A stretch of DNA of 64,000 bases from Malurus cyaneus samueli (taxonomy: Eukaryota > Chordata > Aves > Passeriformes > Maluridae). Within the stretch, counting starts at the first letter, position 1. Every line of letters starts with the position of its first letter. The stretch lies in contig CM019216.1 in assembly GCA_009741485.1 (NCBI GenBank), positions 44,110,440-44,174,439 on the forward strand, given 5' to 3'. The notes beneath the pieces are model-generated. The model was not told the origin of the DNA, searched no databases, and saw nothing but the letters and a program-made list of their open reading frames with translations. Below are positions 12,511 through 27,000 of this stretch, one piece after another. Made by a program: the position numbers and the translations under genes.

Positions 12511-15500
12511 CACAACTAACTTCTGAGAAAATGATGTGTTAAATACCTATGGCTTCTGGCCACACGGAGATGTTATCTGTTCTTCCACCTGAACAAGCAC
12601 TCATGGTGCTTAACAATATTTTAAAGGATATTTGAAGGGATGTTTAACACTGTATAGTAGCCATAATGGAGCCATGATCTAGCTCTTCCATAAGATTATT
12701 TAAGCATTTTGATGTTAAAGTTAAGGTGAAGTGTACTGCACTTCATGTTCACTAGCCAGGAACAAGGCAGTGACATGAGCTGCCTACTGAGAGGTATTGC
12801 TGTGGACTGAAAATATCTCTTCATCCCTTGGGCATTTTTCTTCCCAAAAGTTAAGAGTTTGATCAGTTACAATCAAGGTAATACAGTACTTTTCATCTGA
12901 AAAGAGAGTGAAGGGCTAACAGGTTCTTTCAGTAGCCAGTGAAGGTTTACTTGGTAATTTCTGTTCTTCTACTGAAGCTGATCTTTTTACATCAGTTCCC
13001 ATATTTGTTTGATTGCCTTCACATCCTGTTTGTGAGAAGATTCATTTCATCTTAGCAGAAAAAAGCATACTTTTATCCAAACATGATTGGAGGTAAAAGT
13101 CTTATTTGCAAAACAAACTTCTCAACTTTGACAAAGTCAGTGCCTAAATTCTAGGGAAATAATGTGAGTATCCTGCATTACACTTTCTCCCCATGGTCTG
13201 AATAGGGCAGGGGGACAGCAATGGCACAGGGGAATTTTACAGAGCTTCTGTATGCCCAGCTTTTTATTAAACAGAAACCAGGGAACTTGAGAAAGCCAGC
13301 GACAGATGAACAATCATCCACATCCCAGCAGCATAGGCTGGGTTTTTTAATGAGATCCAAAAGCTGGGAAGGGTTTTCAAATCCAGAAATTTATTAGTAA
13401 TGTTAGAGATTAAAGTGTAACAAGACTGCTGGCCTGTATAACTATTTGCATTTGAATGTATGGTTCTCTGAGGTTCCCTCCTATATCCTTATTGTACCTC
13501 TGGGTTGGGAAGTGGCTGTACCTGAATATGAATGGTATCAAGAGGCAGAAGGCAGTAACTTAGACACAGCCTGTTGTTTACCTAGCTGCATGCTTTCCCA
13601 AGACATAATATTTAACTAGGAAGCTTTGCTTTTGTCTATTGTGCACCTGTTAAAAAAGAGACCCCAGGTTCCTAGGGAAGAAGTAGGGAGATGCTCAGCC
13701 TGAAACTACTTGCCCTGGTCATACAGGGGGAAAAGTTAGTCTTATCTAAAGGAGAAAATGTGGAGAGCTTGCCACAGCAAGTGTAAGACTTACTGATTTT
13801 ATCAAACCTGGAAAGGACAGGAAAATAATTCTATTTTTAGAACCAGTAAGAAGCAAGAACTTGAAATTAAGCCTTGTGCATCATATGAAATTAGAAGCAG
13901 GTCCATTTATTGACTAAAGTAATCTTGTAACGTTATTTCTCTTTCTTGACAGCTTGAGCCTGCTAATTTCTCAACTCCCAAAGCCTTCAATGTCCCTGTC
14001 ATATTATCAGATATTGATTGGCCTAAAAATGCAATAATTTTTTTTAAAGGATGCTACAAGCAGTGGCTGGAATTTTGTACAGTCATTAATATGTTTAAAT
14101 ATGCTTTGGAATAATCTTATTTATTATAGAAAGCTGTACATCATATTTTCTTAAGCTTTTCTATTCTAGCAGCTTGGTCATCATGTATTAAATATTGTTA
14201 TTTAGCTGTCATAATGTTTTTGCTTCACATAAGAAGTGAGAAAAAGATAGCTCATTCACAACTCTCCTGTGTATAAAGTATCGTCATAAAGAGCAGGGTT
14301 ATCTTTAATATGTGATGTCACTGTCAGACTTCAAATACAGTACATTTCATCTTTTTGGCTCTAGCATCAGCCCTGAAAAGGTGCTTTCTATTCTCATTAC
14401 ATGAATTTACATATTTGTAATTTCTCATAAGACTTTTTTAATTTCTCTTCATCATGGATTATATTTTTAACAACATTTATGCTAGTTAACATGAATCTCT
14501 CGGGTAATTCTGAGAGATTATTAGTCTGTTATTTTTTATAACAAAAACTTTTGTTTTAAATTTCATATGCAGATACACATAATTTTGTTATCTATATCTA
14601 GTACTAGTAATAAGTCTACTCTCTTCCTCAAGAAAGATCCAAAATTACTATTAGTAGAAATCTAGAAGAGGAATTATATCAAGAGAAAAATTTAAGTGCA
14701 ACAATTTGAACAGGTGCCCAGGAGGAAGAGCAGGATTTTTAGTAACATCACAACATTTCAGGGCAGCACATTTTAACTTTTTGGGAATTTTCAGATACCC
14801 GTGGGTTGTAATGAATATACAAAACAAGCTGAAGTATTGCCCTGCATCTAAGCAAAAATCACCGAAACCAGAATACAGCAAAGACATGCAAATGCCTGGG
14901 CAGGTTCCTGCTTGGTTTTGGCTGGGTCTATCTGTGCAGCCCAATGCCAGATGGACACCCCAGAGCCATTCCAGTGTGTCTGCACTGTCACCCCCGAGTA
15001 CCTGTATCCCCTGTTTTTTAAGGTGTAGAGCTGTCCCAGTTCACAGCAATTGAGCTTTTCCTGTTCCTGAATTGGGGTGGCATAAGAAAATCTGGCTCCA
15101 GGGTGGTGCAATGAGGAGCTTGAGCTTTGAGGATGAGGAAGGAAAAACAAAAACAAATAAATTATCCTTGAGCCAATGCATGGAATTGCAAATAGGGCTG
15201 GGAGTTAAAATGGGTCTAAGTGGGGTACAAGCTAAATCGTTTGAGGTTTGGATGGGAATTGATCTTTTTGTGATTCAGGAAAGCACAAACACATCCTTAA
15301 CAAAAAAGAATCTGGATCTGACATCTGAGTCAACAGGGAGGGAATAGGTGATAAAGCAGAGCAGGTTAGCCCAAGGCTGTATAAACATGTGGAAGTTGTA
15401 AATGTATGTTGGGATCACAGAAACTAGAAATCCTGTAGCCTGGCCATCCTCTAAATACAAAACAAAGCCACGATACAGTCTTTGTGTGGGTTGTGTGATT

Positions 15501-18500
15501 TAAAGGCATGTGTGATTTAAAGCCACCTGAACCTTGCACCAATCATCATTTCAAAACTATTTTGAAGTTTAAATGTATATGTAAAGAGTAAATATGCTTA
15601 GTGCATTCAATAATTTTTTTTCTGCCTCCCTCCCAATACAGTGTGGCTCTGTGCCTTCTATAATAAGCTGAGGAGGCAGCTAAGGCTGTAATCATGTTTG
15701 CTGTCATCATTAACACTGTTTAGTATTTTCTATCCAACTCTTGTAAATTTTCACTAGAAGTTTATGGAAAACCACAGTGTTTGATAACATTTTGTCTACA
15801 TTTTGTCTGGGGACTTTCAGCACGTACCAGCCATGTGTTGGCCAGAAACTTAACACTTGGAAGGGGGATTTCATTGAAATAACTGAGTTTTTCAAGACTT
15901 TTGAAAATTTAGCCAGGTGTGAAAACTTGTCAGTGTTAAGCAAGTGAGTTTGCTTATCTTACCTTATTAATTAAACTACTTTTATTTCAGATAAATACAG
16001 GACTCACACTATCATCAATCTTCCTATCCCATAAGCTACCCTTTGTTAAGCACCCCAGCCTAGTAAAATGGAAAAAAATACCATCCAAATGCTTCCCACC
16101 AATAAACTGAAGAAAGCAGAAGCTGTTTTCCAAGAATACAAAGGAAAAATTGGGTCAAGGACACAGGAGAGGGAGTAGACAATCACCCCTTTGTCCATGC
16201 TGAAGATACGAGCTCCAGGTCTCCTAAATGTGATATGTTTCATGCCTAGCAGAAACTTATTTACAACTTGTTAATGCATTGCGGTTATAGAACAAGTAGA
16301 AAAGAATATAAGTACTGGCATTATTGCATTAAAAATTGCACATAATGATCACTTGGGAACAAAATAATATGATCTTGGTTGGTTTTGGTTGCAACTATGA
16401 ACTTTGGAGTATTTTTGGGGGGTGTAGATACATTAGGAGAAATCAAGTGCAATATAGTGTAATTACAATGCACTGATTAAAACAGAAAAGCTTCAAGGAA
16501 TAATGATTTATTCAAAAGAGAGTAAGTCAGCTTTATTTGTATTTTCAAAGTTTCTGGACTTTGTAAAGTGAGTATTAATATGTATTTTTCTGAATGTGTG
16601 CTCCCAATTATTTTTTATTATTTCTTTCATATGACCAGTAGCACTTCAACTTGTATGTAACTGTGTTAGAAAATCAATTAGGATGACTTTTGTAATGAAC
16701 CCAATGGTTTCAGACTACAGAAGGGTGATAGGAGATATGTCCTGTAAAATAACAGACACCATAATTTAACATTAATTTTGCATAATGAAGGGATTCATCA
16801 CTACTGTGATAGTTTGATTACAAGTTCATTGTATTCAGCAAACATAAACATAAAGTCACGAATCATTAAGAGTTTGGATAAAAATGTCACTATCATATTA
16901 TGTGCAGTTTTTAGGTAGAACTCATTGATTATGAGGATACAAAATATTATACTGGTTGTGCGGAATCATGTGGGGCAAAAAGAGTACTGAGTGATTTGTG
17001 GAAGTGAAAGGAATCTGCTTTTGACCTGGATTCTGCAATATCATGGAAAATCAGTTTTAGTAAAGTTGACATTAATGACTGTGTGGCTGTCACAGCCCGG
17101 CTGTCTGTCCTCTGTGCTGCTTTTTCCCATCTTCTGTGCAAACATACCCCCAGGGCACATTCTAAAACCCATGTCCCATTTCATCACAGCTCTCCTTGGA
17201 GCCCTCTTTGGAGGAGGAGAAAGTCTGAAACTATGAAGTATTCTTATATTTATGCAAGTACATGCGCAGTCAACTTCTCATTCAATCCTTTGTTGATTAA
17301 TATATTGTTTTGTACTGCCAATAGAGACTTTTGTTTTAAGACAAATCCTTCTTGGGATTGTGTTACCTGAATCCCTTAATAGTGGCCCACATCATAATTT
17401 CATGAAAATCAGATAACTCATACTGAGGTTCTGAGTAAGGGTTTTTGGTAGGTCTGTTTACAATTTTTGATGTGACACAAAATTTTTTCCCTCTTCCACA
17501 AAATCTGTTTCTCGCTTGGTTGTATCTCCCCTGAAATGTTTGAACTAGCTGATTATTTTCCATTCTCTTTCTTTTATTTTTTTTTTCAGCTCTTTGGTTT
17601 CTTTATGACAGTGAAAATTGAAGTCTTATTTTATGTGGGTTTTGTCATGAGAGAAAACAGATTATCATCATTTCCATTGACACAACTTCTTTCTTTCCCA
17701 TTCGTGATGCATTCTCCACTGTCATAACTGAATTAGTTTTGTTGATTTATCTTGTTTACCATGTCTTCTCCAACTGGTTGACTATAATTCTGTCCACCAT
17801 TGCACCAATTGCACTAATTGTTTATATTGTTACAGAAAATATTGTGAGAACAGAATTAATGAATTAGTCTATGATGCCATTGCAGCTGCAACATTGTATC
17901 AGTCTTCTGAAATATTAATAGACTTTTATGAGACAAGGAGTGCTGTAGCCAGTAAAAACCTACAACACATGAAAATTTGAATAATCATGGCCATATGGAA
18001 TTCTGCCGCCTCATCCTTGTAGCAATGCCATAGTCATGGCTGCTCTCAGTTTTTAACATTTGCAATGAACTTTTTAATTAGCAGTAACAGAGGATCCTCT
18101 AGTTCATTTGTTAGAAGCACAGCTTCTGGCTAATACTAGATCGAAAATGATTGATTTATATTTCAAAGCAGCACATTGAATACATTATTACAGAAAGATG
18201 ATCTAGTGAAATAATCTCATTACAAGGATGATATTGCAAAATTTATCCTTAATAGGTTGTACAAAAACTAAAAGTTAAGAGGTTCATTTCACTTTATGAA
18301 ATTCACTGCAATATTTTTGTTCAAAACCTGCTTTGCTGACAATATTTTTTAATATAAAATGTGTTCTGCAGGCTTTTCAAAGTGGAATGTTTCAAGAGAC
18401 GTGGACATTTTGAAAGAAGGGCATACCTGTGTTTTTACATTTAAAAAAGTAAGTCTGTAGGTAGTAAAGTTTTTACCATCATTCAAAATGGTTTTGTCAT

Positions 18501-21500
18501 CAGTGATTTTTTAAGGGGCCATTTTTACAAATACTGTCCCCCAGACTTACAATGATCTCATTTAACTGCTCTTCAGGCTTGTACAGTTTGGACAACCAAG
18601 GATTTCATGTATTCTGTGCTTGAATTAAAATATATTTCCCCCAGACTTCAGGGATCTGAACCTGTCTTTTGTAAAATTTGCCTTGTTCTCTTCTCACATC
18701 TTCCCTAACACTTCGAGTGCCCACTCAAGGGCCACAACTACCACAGCAGAGCCCTTGGAGCCTGGGCTTGGACTGATCTTTTCCTGACCATCTCTTGGAT
18801 CTTAATGCCTGAGAGCCTGGAAGGCTCTTAAGGCTGCTGAGAGTAGCTGACAACAACATAAGCAGTGTTTTGCCCTTTTTTGCCTACTTAAGTTCTGCAA
18901 TTCAGCAGAGCAAAGGCATGGATCCTTTCCTAGAGGGCAAGTTGTAAGATCCAGGTATGAAAATTCACTGTACACCAGTCAAGTACAAGAGGTGAAGATT
19001 TGCTGGTGAAATTAAGAGTGTTTCAGAATGAGGAGATTGTGATAAGGCCTAATTGGATAATGTTCTGTTCTGGTTTTTATCATGATGTTTGATTTAGTCA
19101 ATTACTCTTTTATTAGATTGTTTTACTGAGATAATTGTTACTTTCATACACTGTGTCGTAGGATATTTGTGTTGTCAAGATTTGGTCTCTAAGGGAGCAT
19201 TTAAATGGCAAATGTAATTTTAAATAGTCTAGGAAAATAATTTAAACTTTAGTTATAAACATAAAAACAAGTTAATAAAAGTTATGTGAGTTACTTCTTA
19301 CCTTAAAGAGTATGGGAATAACTGGCAGAGCAATTAATTGAACTTAAGGACAACGTCCAAGCTTTCTAAGGTAATTTTAGAAATACCCAGGAGGTGTAGC
19401 ATAATCAGTGCAGCAATGCTGTAGCCTTCTATGTGATAAGGAAAGGACTTCAGCACACAAAACTCTATGATTAACACTGAAATAAGATTGGTAGCCTAGC
19501 CAGATGGCTGTCCCTAATCGACAGCACAACACCTCTTTAGACCTTTGCTCTGTTCCTATGAAGAACCTTACTGACTACTAGGAAGATCAAAACAGCCCTT
19601 CTATCACTGGCTTTATAGTTTTTTTTGTGGCTGATATTAGAAACATATTTAGGTTTTTTTTGTTTGTTTGTTTGTTTCTGGTGAGAGTTTGGATCATAGA
19701 AATTCAGAAAACTGAAAAAACCTTACATCAGAGTGGCCGCTCCAGACCCTGGAGTCTGGACACACGAAATAGCATCCTCAGAGCTAATTGAAATTTCAGA
19801 AGTCAATTACATCAAACATTCTGTCTGAAGTTCATTGCAGTGACGAAATTGTTGCATTCACTCACTTTTCACTCTCTTTTTCAAGCAAATTAGATTTAAG
19901 GCTATTTTAAATGATTCAAAGGCCTTTTTCTGTCTCTTTTTCTGTGCACAAAATTCAATTCAGGTTTAATTATACCATTCACCTTAAGCTTGTTATGGAT
20001 GTATATAAATATTTGTAGAGGGAGGAAAAACAAAATTGTGTTAACAACAGTGGTCTTGGGCTTCTAAAGCTTTTTAATGTTTTCTATATTTACTGAAATT
20101 ATGCCAAGACTGTTTTTATTCACTCTCATTTTGGACAAGATCCTTGCTTTAACTAATCAAGTTTAAAAAAAAAAAAGTCTTTTTTTTTCACTTTTTATCC
20201 CTGACCACACACTCCATTTATTTTTAATCTATTGCTCTCCTGAAATGAAATCTTATAAAAGTGATGGTCTGAGGTGCCTGGAATACAGATCTTCTGTTTT
20301 ATTTGCAAAACAAATAGAATAGGTGTTCTTCTCTCCATGACCCCGTCAACAGCACCTACGGACTTCATTTTTTTTCCAGAAAATACACTCTTAACAATTC
20401 ATGGGTCTTATCTATCTTTTCTTTTTCTTCTTTATTTGTGTTCTCTTACAAATTTGTTAATCAAGAGAATGATTAGCAGCATACCATCCTCAGTGATTTT
20501 TTTTTTCATTTAAATGCTTGTAAACTGGCGATAATTTTTGCTTCCACTTTGTACTTCATGTGCCCTCAGTCCTCTAAGGTCATTTAGTCTGAACGTTTGT
20601 CTTCATTTTTTCTTGTTTGGATTGGTGCACAATTATTCTGATTTTTAAAATTTACAAATTAGCAGAAGAATATTGCATGCATGTTACAACTTACATTTTG
20701 CAACAAATAGAAAACTTTAAAAAGAAGCCATTTTTTATCTTCCCACTTCCTCCACACACATTGTTCTGTTTTTACAGGTATTACAGATCTGAAATTCTTG
20801 GATGGCCATTTCTTTTAAAATGACCCTAGAGAATTTACTGTCATGAAGAAAGTTATCTCCATGGTCACTGAATCCAATAATGGATGGTCAAATGCAACCT
20901 TCATGAGTTTATCAAACCATTTAAGATTTCCTCACCTCTCCAGAGTTACCTGAGGCATGGCTATAGGGTTTCATCCTTCTGATGGTTAGAAATCTTTTTA
21001 TGTGAATCTATTTAAATATATCTGTGGACTGCTTGCTCCTGTTAACATTGCTTTTTAGCAGTTCTTTTTTGGGTGTTTGCCTTTTATTGCCTTTAAGGTG
21101 AATAACCTTATCCTGTCAGTTTGTATTTTTCTGTGCTAAGATGAGCAGCTATTGCAGGCTCCTTATCATAGTTCCTTTTATCTCACTCAACTTGCTCTTT
21201 TATTGCACCCAGTTGCACATGAAAGATGTTCTTTTCAAGAACGCGTAACTAAAACTTTGCATGGTATTCTATCCAAAATATCTGGCTTTCCTGTTGTCCT
21301 TTGTCATCACTGTGTCATCAATGGTGTGTGAATTTCTGAAAAAATAACTAGCAGATTATTTTCTTTCACCATCTTTTTCAACTGATAGATTTCCTACTTA
21401 ACTACACCACTTTTCATCTTTCTAGTGCTCACTGTTTTCTTGCTCTTCCTGTCTGTTGTTCTGAGCCTACTGAGTTCTGACATTACCTCTTAGCAGTGTG

Positions 21501-22483
21501 TCAACAGCAATTTTTCTGTGCCAACCTCATTTATGAAAGCACCTTATAAAGTGGTCTGAAAGCCAGTTCCAGAGCAATATCATCACAGATATTACTCCAA
21601 CCTACCTCCAGAATCTGTTTAAATCCCTTCCAAACTCCTAAATACTAAGTCTTATCCTAATAATTTGTTTTTTGTTGGGCTTTATCTTTTTGTTAGTTGC
21701 TTGGGGTTTTTTTCTGCCTGGATATGTTCTGATCTCTCTATCTACCTGTTATTTTTCTCCTCCCTTTCTTTTCCCAGCAAGATTAATGGACACTCCTGGC
21801 TGCTGTGCAGCTCTGCAGCTGTTCCATTTCCTCTGCCTCCTTTGAGCACACCCCAGACCATGCTCCGTGTCCCAGCATGGGTACATGACCCGCAGTTCCA
21901 GGGGGCTGGTACAGACTAACCTGTTATCTTAAGTTTTTTAGGAAACCCTGCTGAGCCCAAAGCTTTAATGTAGCCCTTGTTCATAAAAGACCTTTACCGG
22001 TGTAAATTGGTGAGTTACTTGTAGCGCTAGAAAGGAAGAACGAATTCTGTTTAAAAGCTTTTACTTGTAAGTCGCTATCCAACTCGGGAAGAAACCCATA
22101 GATGCAGCAGCTGAGCATCCAAGTTTTGGGGTTTTATATTACCAGGGAAAATTTTATTTTCCTTGTCCCCATTTCCAAGTCTGTTCAATATACAATACAC
22201 AGCAAACCAGATCTTAATTATTCTGCTGTCTAGATCTAAGACAGAATTGAAAAGTCTAGGAGGGAGTTAAAGTATGTGAATATTGGGAGTAAAACACCTT
22301 AAGTGTGTGAAGGACTGAACAAGATTGAACATCATCCAAGAAAGTTGTGCTTTGATGAGTTTGGAAAGTGAATCTTAGAGAAAATTAAGTTAAAGGATCA
22401 ATAGAGATGGGTTATTTTTGACACAAAACATGGATTTATGTTGATTCTCAAGCTGTTCACAGGAATGTTTATTATCTTGTTTA

Positions 22484-22488
<5 letters not shown>

Positions 22489-22520
<32 letters not shown>
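22489..22520 (+). repeat. Poly(T) run, 32 T
   Basis: An uninterrupted homopolymer. No polyadenylation signal is visible at the expected place on the opposite strand, so there is no support for calling it a retrocopy tail. Confidence 0.95.
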
Positions 22521-22525
<5 letters not shown>

Positions 22526-23567
22526 CAGTTGTTTAGCTTCAGCTTGTACTCTGAATGGGTAGAGTTAAGGCAGACATCCTGTATCTATAATCACTGTGCC
22601 TCTGCCTTCCAGTGACAGTCTGGGACACACCTTATTTACACAGTTAAGTGCAAGAAAAAAAACCCTGAATTTTTATCAGGCCTGTTTTTCAAAGTCATTA
22701 ATGACAGGCAGTGGAAAGTGGAAAAGAAGGAGACAAAAGAAGGTTTTTGCACTTCCCATGCAATATGGTTCTTCTGCAAAAGGTACATGAAACAGAAACT
22801 CGGTAATTTGTGGAGGCAATCAGCTGGGTATGAATGTTGGGAGGATAGGGTGGACTTCTGTGAAATGGAAGAGAGCAGCAAATGGGTTTTTATTTAACTT
22901 CTCCCAAGTCCCTCCTACATTTTGTGAAAAAGAAAGGAAAATATAAACTTATTTAGTGGTTGTTTTTAGATAAATAATTGTCCTCTCTCTTGAGGGCAGA
23001 TGACTGGACTAATTTAGTGCAATACCTCTCCTTCTAGAGATGGGAACCAGGAGATTGGCTTCTTTAAGAGCCACAAGATAGGCCCTTAAAAAGAATTCAC
23101 TATTTTTTACAGGTGGACTTCATCTCAGGAATCAACAAAACTAGACTCAAATTCTCATGTCTATATTTGGAGACTATCATCCCTGAACTGATGAAAAACC
23201 CAGAATCTCTATTTATTCCATAGACGTTAGAGTCAAATTTTGAACCTGCAATGTAACACATGTTTAGAAAACTTTTTGATGAAATTGGAGATAAGAGTTT
23301 TACTTTAACTCTGTTTAAATATAATGCAAATGGAATAATGAAAGTATGTGAACTTCATTTGATATTTGATACTTATTTCTCAATGACTTGGTTTTTAAGG
23401 TAATCAAACACATTTTTCTCTGTTACTTCCTTGTGCTTCTCTTTGAGAATTCTTAAAAAAATTACATTTATGGACTGTGTTTTCTGGCTTTATATGGGAT
23501 TTTTTGCAGTACTTTCATCACTTAAGTCACCCACTGAATCTAATAATTATAATTACTCTGCACTGTT

Positions 23568-24045
23568 CTCACTACAGGAAACACATTGGTGAGTTTTGGT
23601 TTCTCACTACAGGAAAGGCATTGAGGTCTGGAGCATCAGAGAAGGGCAACAGAGTTGGTGAAGGGTCTGGAGCATAAGTTATTTCTGGGGTTGCTCAGCC
23701 TGGAGTAAAGGAAGTTCAGGGGGGTTATCACTGCACAACTACCTGAAATGGGGCTGTAGACAGGTGGGGATTGGCCTCTTCTCCCAGGTAACACGTGACA
23801 GGACAAGAATAAATGGCCTCAAGTTGTGCCAGGAGAAATTTGTTCATGGAAAGAGTTGTCAAGCACTGAAACAGGCTGCCAAGCGAAGTGGTGAAGTCAC
23901 CATCCCTGGAGGTATTTTAAAAACATGTGGATGTGGCACTTGAGGATATGGTTTAATGGTGGAATTCACAGTGCTGGGTTAATGTTTGGTCTCAATGACC
24001 TGAAAATTCTTTTCCAACATGTATGATTCTATGATTCTTTGATTT
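23568..24045 (+). mobile_element. CR1 LINE 3' end, 5'-truncated
   Basis: Recognisable CR1 landmarks occur in order: TCACTACAGGAAAGGCATTG, AGAGAAGGGCAACAGAG, GGTGAAGGGTCTGGAGCA, GGCCTCAAGTTGTGCCAGG, CACCATCCCTGGAGGTATTT, and a terminal ATGATTCTATGATTCTTTG at about 24022-24040. This end is typical of avian CR1, which lacks a poly(A) tail and ends in short ATTCTATG-like repeats. Only the last part of ORF2 and the 3' UTR are present, and no long frame survives. The start motif TTCTCACTACAGGAAA occurs twice, 35 bases apart (about 23566 and 23601), at the truncation edge. Confidence 0.92.
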
Positions 24046-27000
24046 CCTTTTCAGGATGAGGTATCCAGGGATAATTTGGATAATTGGCTAACAATATTAT
24101 AGTGATAAAATTGCATAGTATTGTGTATTGTGTCATTTTTTATTTGTGTTGTGGATAGAATATAATTTTCTTCACAAGACAAAGTGAAAATCCAGTATGA
24201 AGAGCTTGGCAAAAAAAATCATTCCTAAAATGTGAATAAAATGTAGCCAGTGTTCTGACACTCTGTAGTTTATATTTTTTAAGAAGTGTCATATGTTTAT
24301 TCATGAAAACATAAATGAGACTGAAAATATATGGAAAATCACACACTACGGAGTATTTGTGCAAGTACTGAAATGCCACCTGTTTGTACAATTTAAAGGT
24401 TTTCTTTCTGCGTGTTGCTTTCCACATTTCCAAAGAATTCTTTTCACACTGTAATATCAGTTCCAGAGCATTATCTGAAGGGCAGGAGCTTTCTTAAGGG
24501 TCTGTTGATTTGTCACCTAGACAGATAACTGAGCTGCAAGCAAAGCTCAAGCTTTGCACAAGCACCCTGGATATTTGCTACCCAGTGAGATTTAAGGATC
24601 TGTCTCCACAAGGTACATCTCTAAGTTCCTTGGCAAAATCTGTCAACTCTCCATTTAGCTTCTCCACCTGCATTTTCTTATGTCTCAGCAGAAGTGACAG
24701 TTTGTGAAAGGAACCTTTAAAGATTTTTTGTCTTTTTTCCCTTGTACATCACCGCTGTACTTTTCTGTTTAAACATTGGTTAGACTGTCACTAATAAAAG
24801 CTGATTTGCATGGAAAAACATTAAATATGTGTAATTTATATTTGAAATCAAAACTTTTGTGACATTAGATTCTATCACTGGGGCAAATTCTTCTGTATGC
24901 CATTATTAACAGGACTTTACCCATGTCTGTCTAAAGAGAAGGAAAAATTTTGTGTCAAGGTTGATTATCAGATTACACTGGTGTGATAATGGCAGCAGCA
25001 TGAAATTGATGGCCATGAGCGAAGCTGCATTGTATAAACCCTAATGGTTTTTAATTGCTGCTGCATTACCAGGGAGAAAAATTTTAATTTTTTTCTAGTG
25101 CAAAGCCTTCATAAGTCTCCCTGGACTGGCTGGGATGTTGTTGTGGAACTCTTGTCAAGAGCTCTCAGCTCTTGACACCATGCAATTTTCCCCCTGCTAT
25201 GTCTTGATCACAAATCCTCTTCAGTTCACTAGTATTTCATTGGAATCTGGTGTTTAATTCAGACTAGCAGGTAAGAAAAAGTCTGGACTCATATTAACCA
25301 AGGAGCTAGGAGATGGAACAGGGGCCATAAAACATCACCAAGACAGTAAGCGAAACAAAGCTTTCAGTCAAGACAACAAAAAATTAAATTGATGGTGCTT
25401 TCAAAGTCTTTAGAAAGCAGTGCTAAAGTATCTTGTGATAATCTAGGCTGGAAAGATTCAATACTTACAGAATTAAATAGCTTTCAGAATCCACAGAATT
25501 TACCGGCCTAATAAGGAAAAAAAGTGCTTTGTTAGCAGTTGAGATTAAAGACATAGAAACAGCTTAGAATTTCAGCTGTAATTGAAAAATCATTGGGTTT
25601 TCATTCCCCATGAAAGGGAAAATGTCCCCCTCCCTTTTTTTTCTAGCTTACAATCTTTTCCTGCTTGTCTCAACTCTTTTCATTCCTGCAAGCTGCCTAT
25701 ATTGCTGTACACAATAGACACATGCTGGCTGTGTTCAGTTAACCACTCGTCTTAAATACTGGCTGAGTTTTCAGTGCCTAATTGTGGGTCAACAGTTTGC
25801 AGAGTTTAGGGATTTGTCCACTTTCCTGATATACTAGAGACAAGAGCTCTCAAGAAACACTTTCAAAATTATTAAATCCACTTACCATCTTTGACTGAAA
25901 CCTGTCTTTTGTCACCGTAGCTACAGTAACCTTTTCTTTTTTTCTCTCCACTGCCTGATCCTTTGGGATAGTTCAACGCAGAAAAGGGAGTGCTAAAAAA
26001 TATAAAAGAAAGAAAAAAGAAATAAAATCATACCCTCTCCTGTGGAGAAAAAGTTCTTGGAATTCAGAATAAGTAGTCATTGGCAATTGATGTATTAAAC
26101 AGAATTTGGAGTCAGTCAGCAAAACACATCTCCTATGCCTAGAAAGGACTATAAAAGCACTGTGCGTTCTTAACCTCTGGGCATTTAAATCTAATCATCA
26201 GAGAAAAAAAATCTTCTTGTAGTGGAATAATTTTCTCATCTGTTTGTCTCTAAAAATCAGATTTTTGAACTTTGCTAATCAATCTAAAATGCAGTGCTTT
26301 TTGCACCTTTATACAGGGAATGATGAAAAGAATGGAGCACATCTTTTCTCTTTACTATTCACAGAGTCAGGGAACCTCACTGAGTACTGAGGCACTGTAG
26401 AAACCCTGGCTCCTTAATTTTACTGTGTTTGCAGTAGTCCAGAAACAAAAGAACAAAGAGTCACCTGAAAAAAAAATAAAATCAGCAAATAAATAATATT
26501 AAATAAATATTTTGGTTTTACAGCACACCAGCTTACTGTGTATTTTAGCCTTCGGATAGATTTTCTGTATCTTCTTTTAAAAGACAGTATGATTTCCCAT
26601 GTTTTCCTTTTCTTTTGTGACTGAAAGGCTAAATGAAACTCTTAGAGAAAGCATTCAGGATTTTGAGCAGCCATTGAATTTTTGAAGGCAGAGAGGTTAT
26701 TCAGCATTTCAATTGGCATTCTTTAACTTTAGGGCTGTGTGGCTGTGCAGGGCATTGTTGGGAAATGTATTGATCTGCTAACATGTTTGCCTGGAACAGA
26801 TTTTGTTTTCCCTGCTTGCCTGAAACACTTTGTCACTGCTTTGGTATTTTGTCTCTGCTGTCAAAGACTCCCCTCCATGCCACTGACACATCAGGAAATG
26901 GTATTTCACGTGTGCAAGGCAAGGATAACTCAAATGTGTGCCCTTGATCAAATGAATGAGGAAGCTTGAAAGTGTGATTTTTGTTCCCCTGCATTGCTGC

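Larger units (their letters stand above)
4011..23567. other. AT-rich gene-poor stretch
   Basis: About 19.5 kb with only short, scattered open frames (under 120 codons) and no recognisable protein. It could be intergenic or a large intron. It contains homopolymer runs (T near 6256-6270, A near 6672-6689, T near 8302-8317), ATT repeats near 7843-7859, GTTT repeats near 19657-19677, a 14-bp direct repeat TATGGATTAAAGCA at 9755 and 9778, and a T32 run at 22489-22520. A possible old L2/SINE tail lies at 12415-12510. I see no RNA gene or promoter that I can support. Confidence 0.6.
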
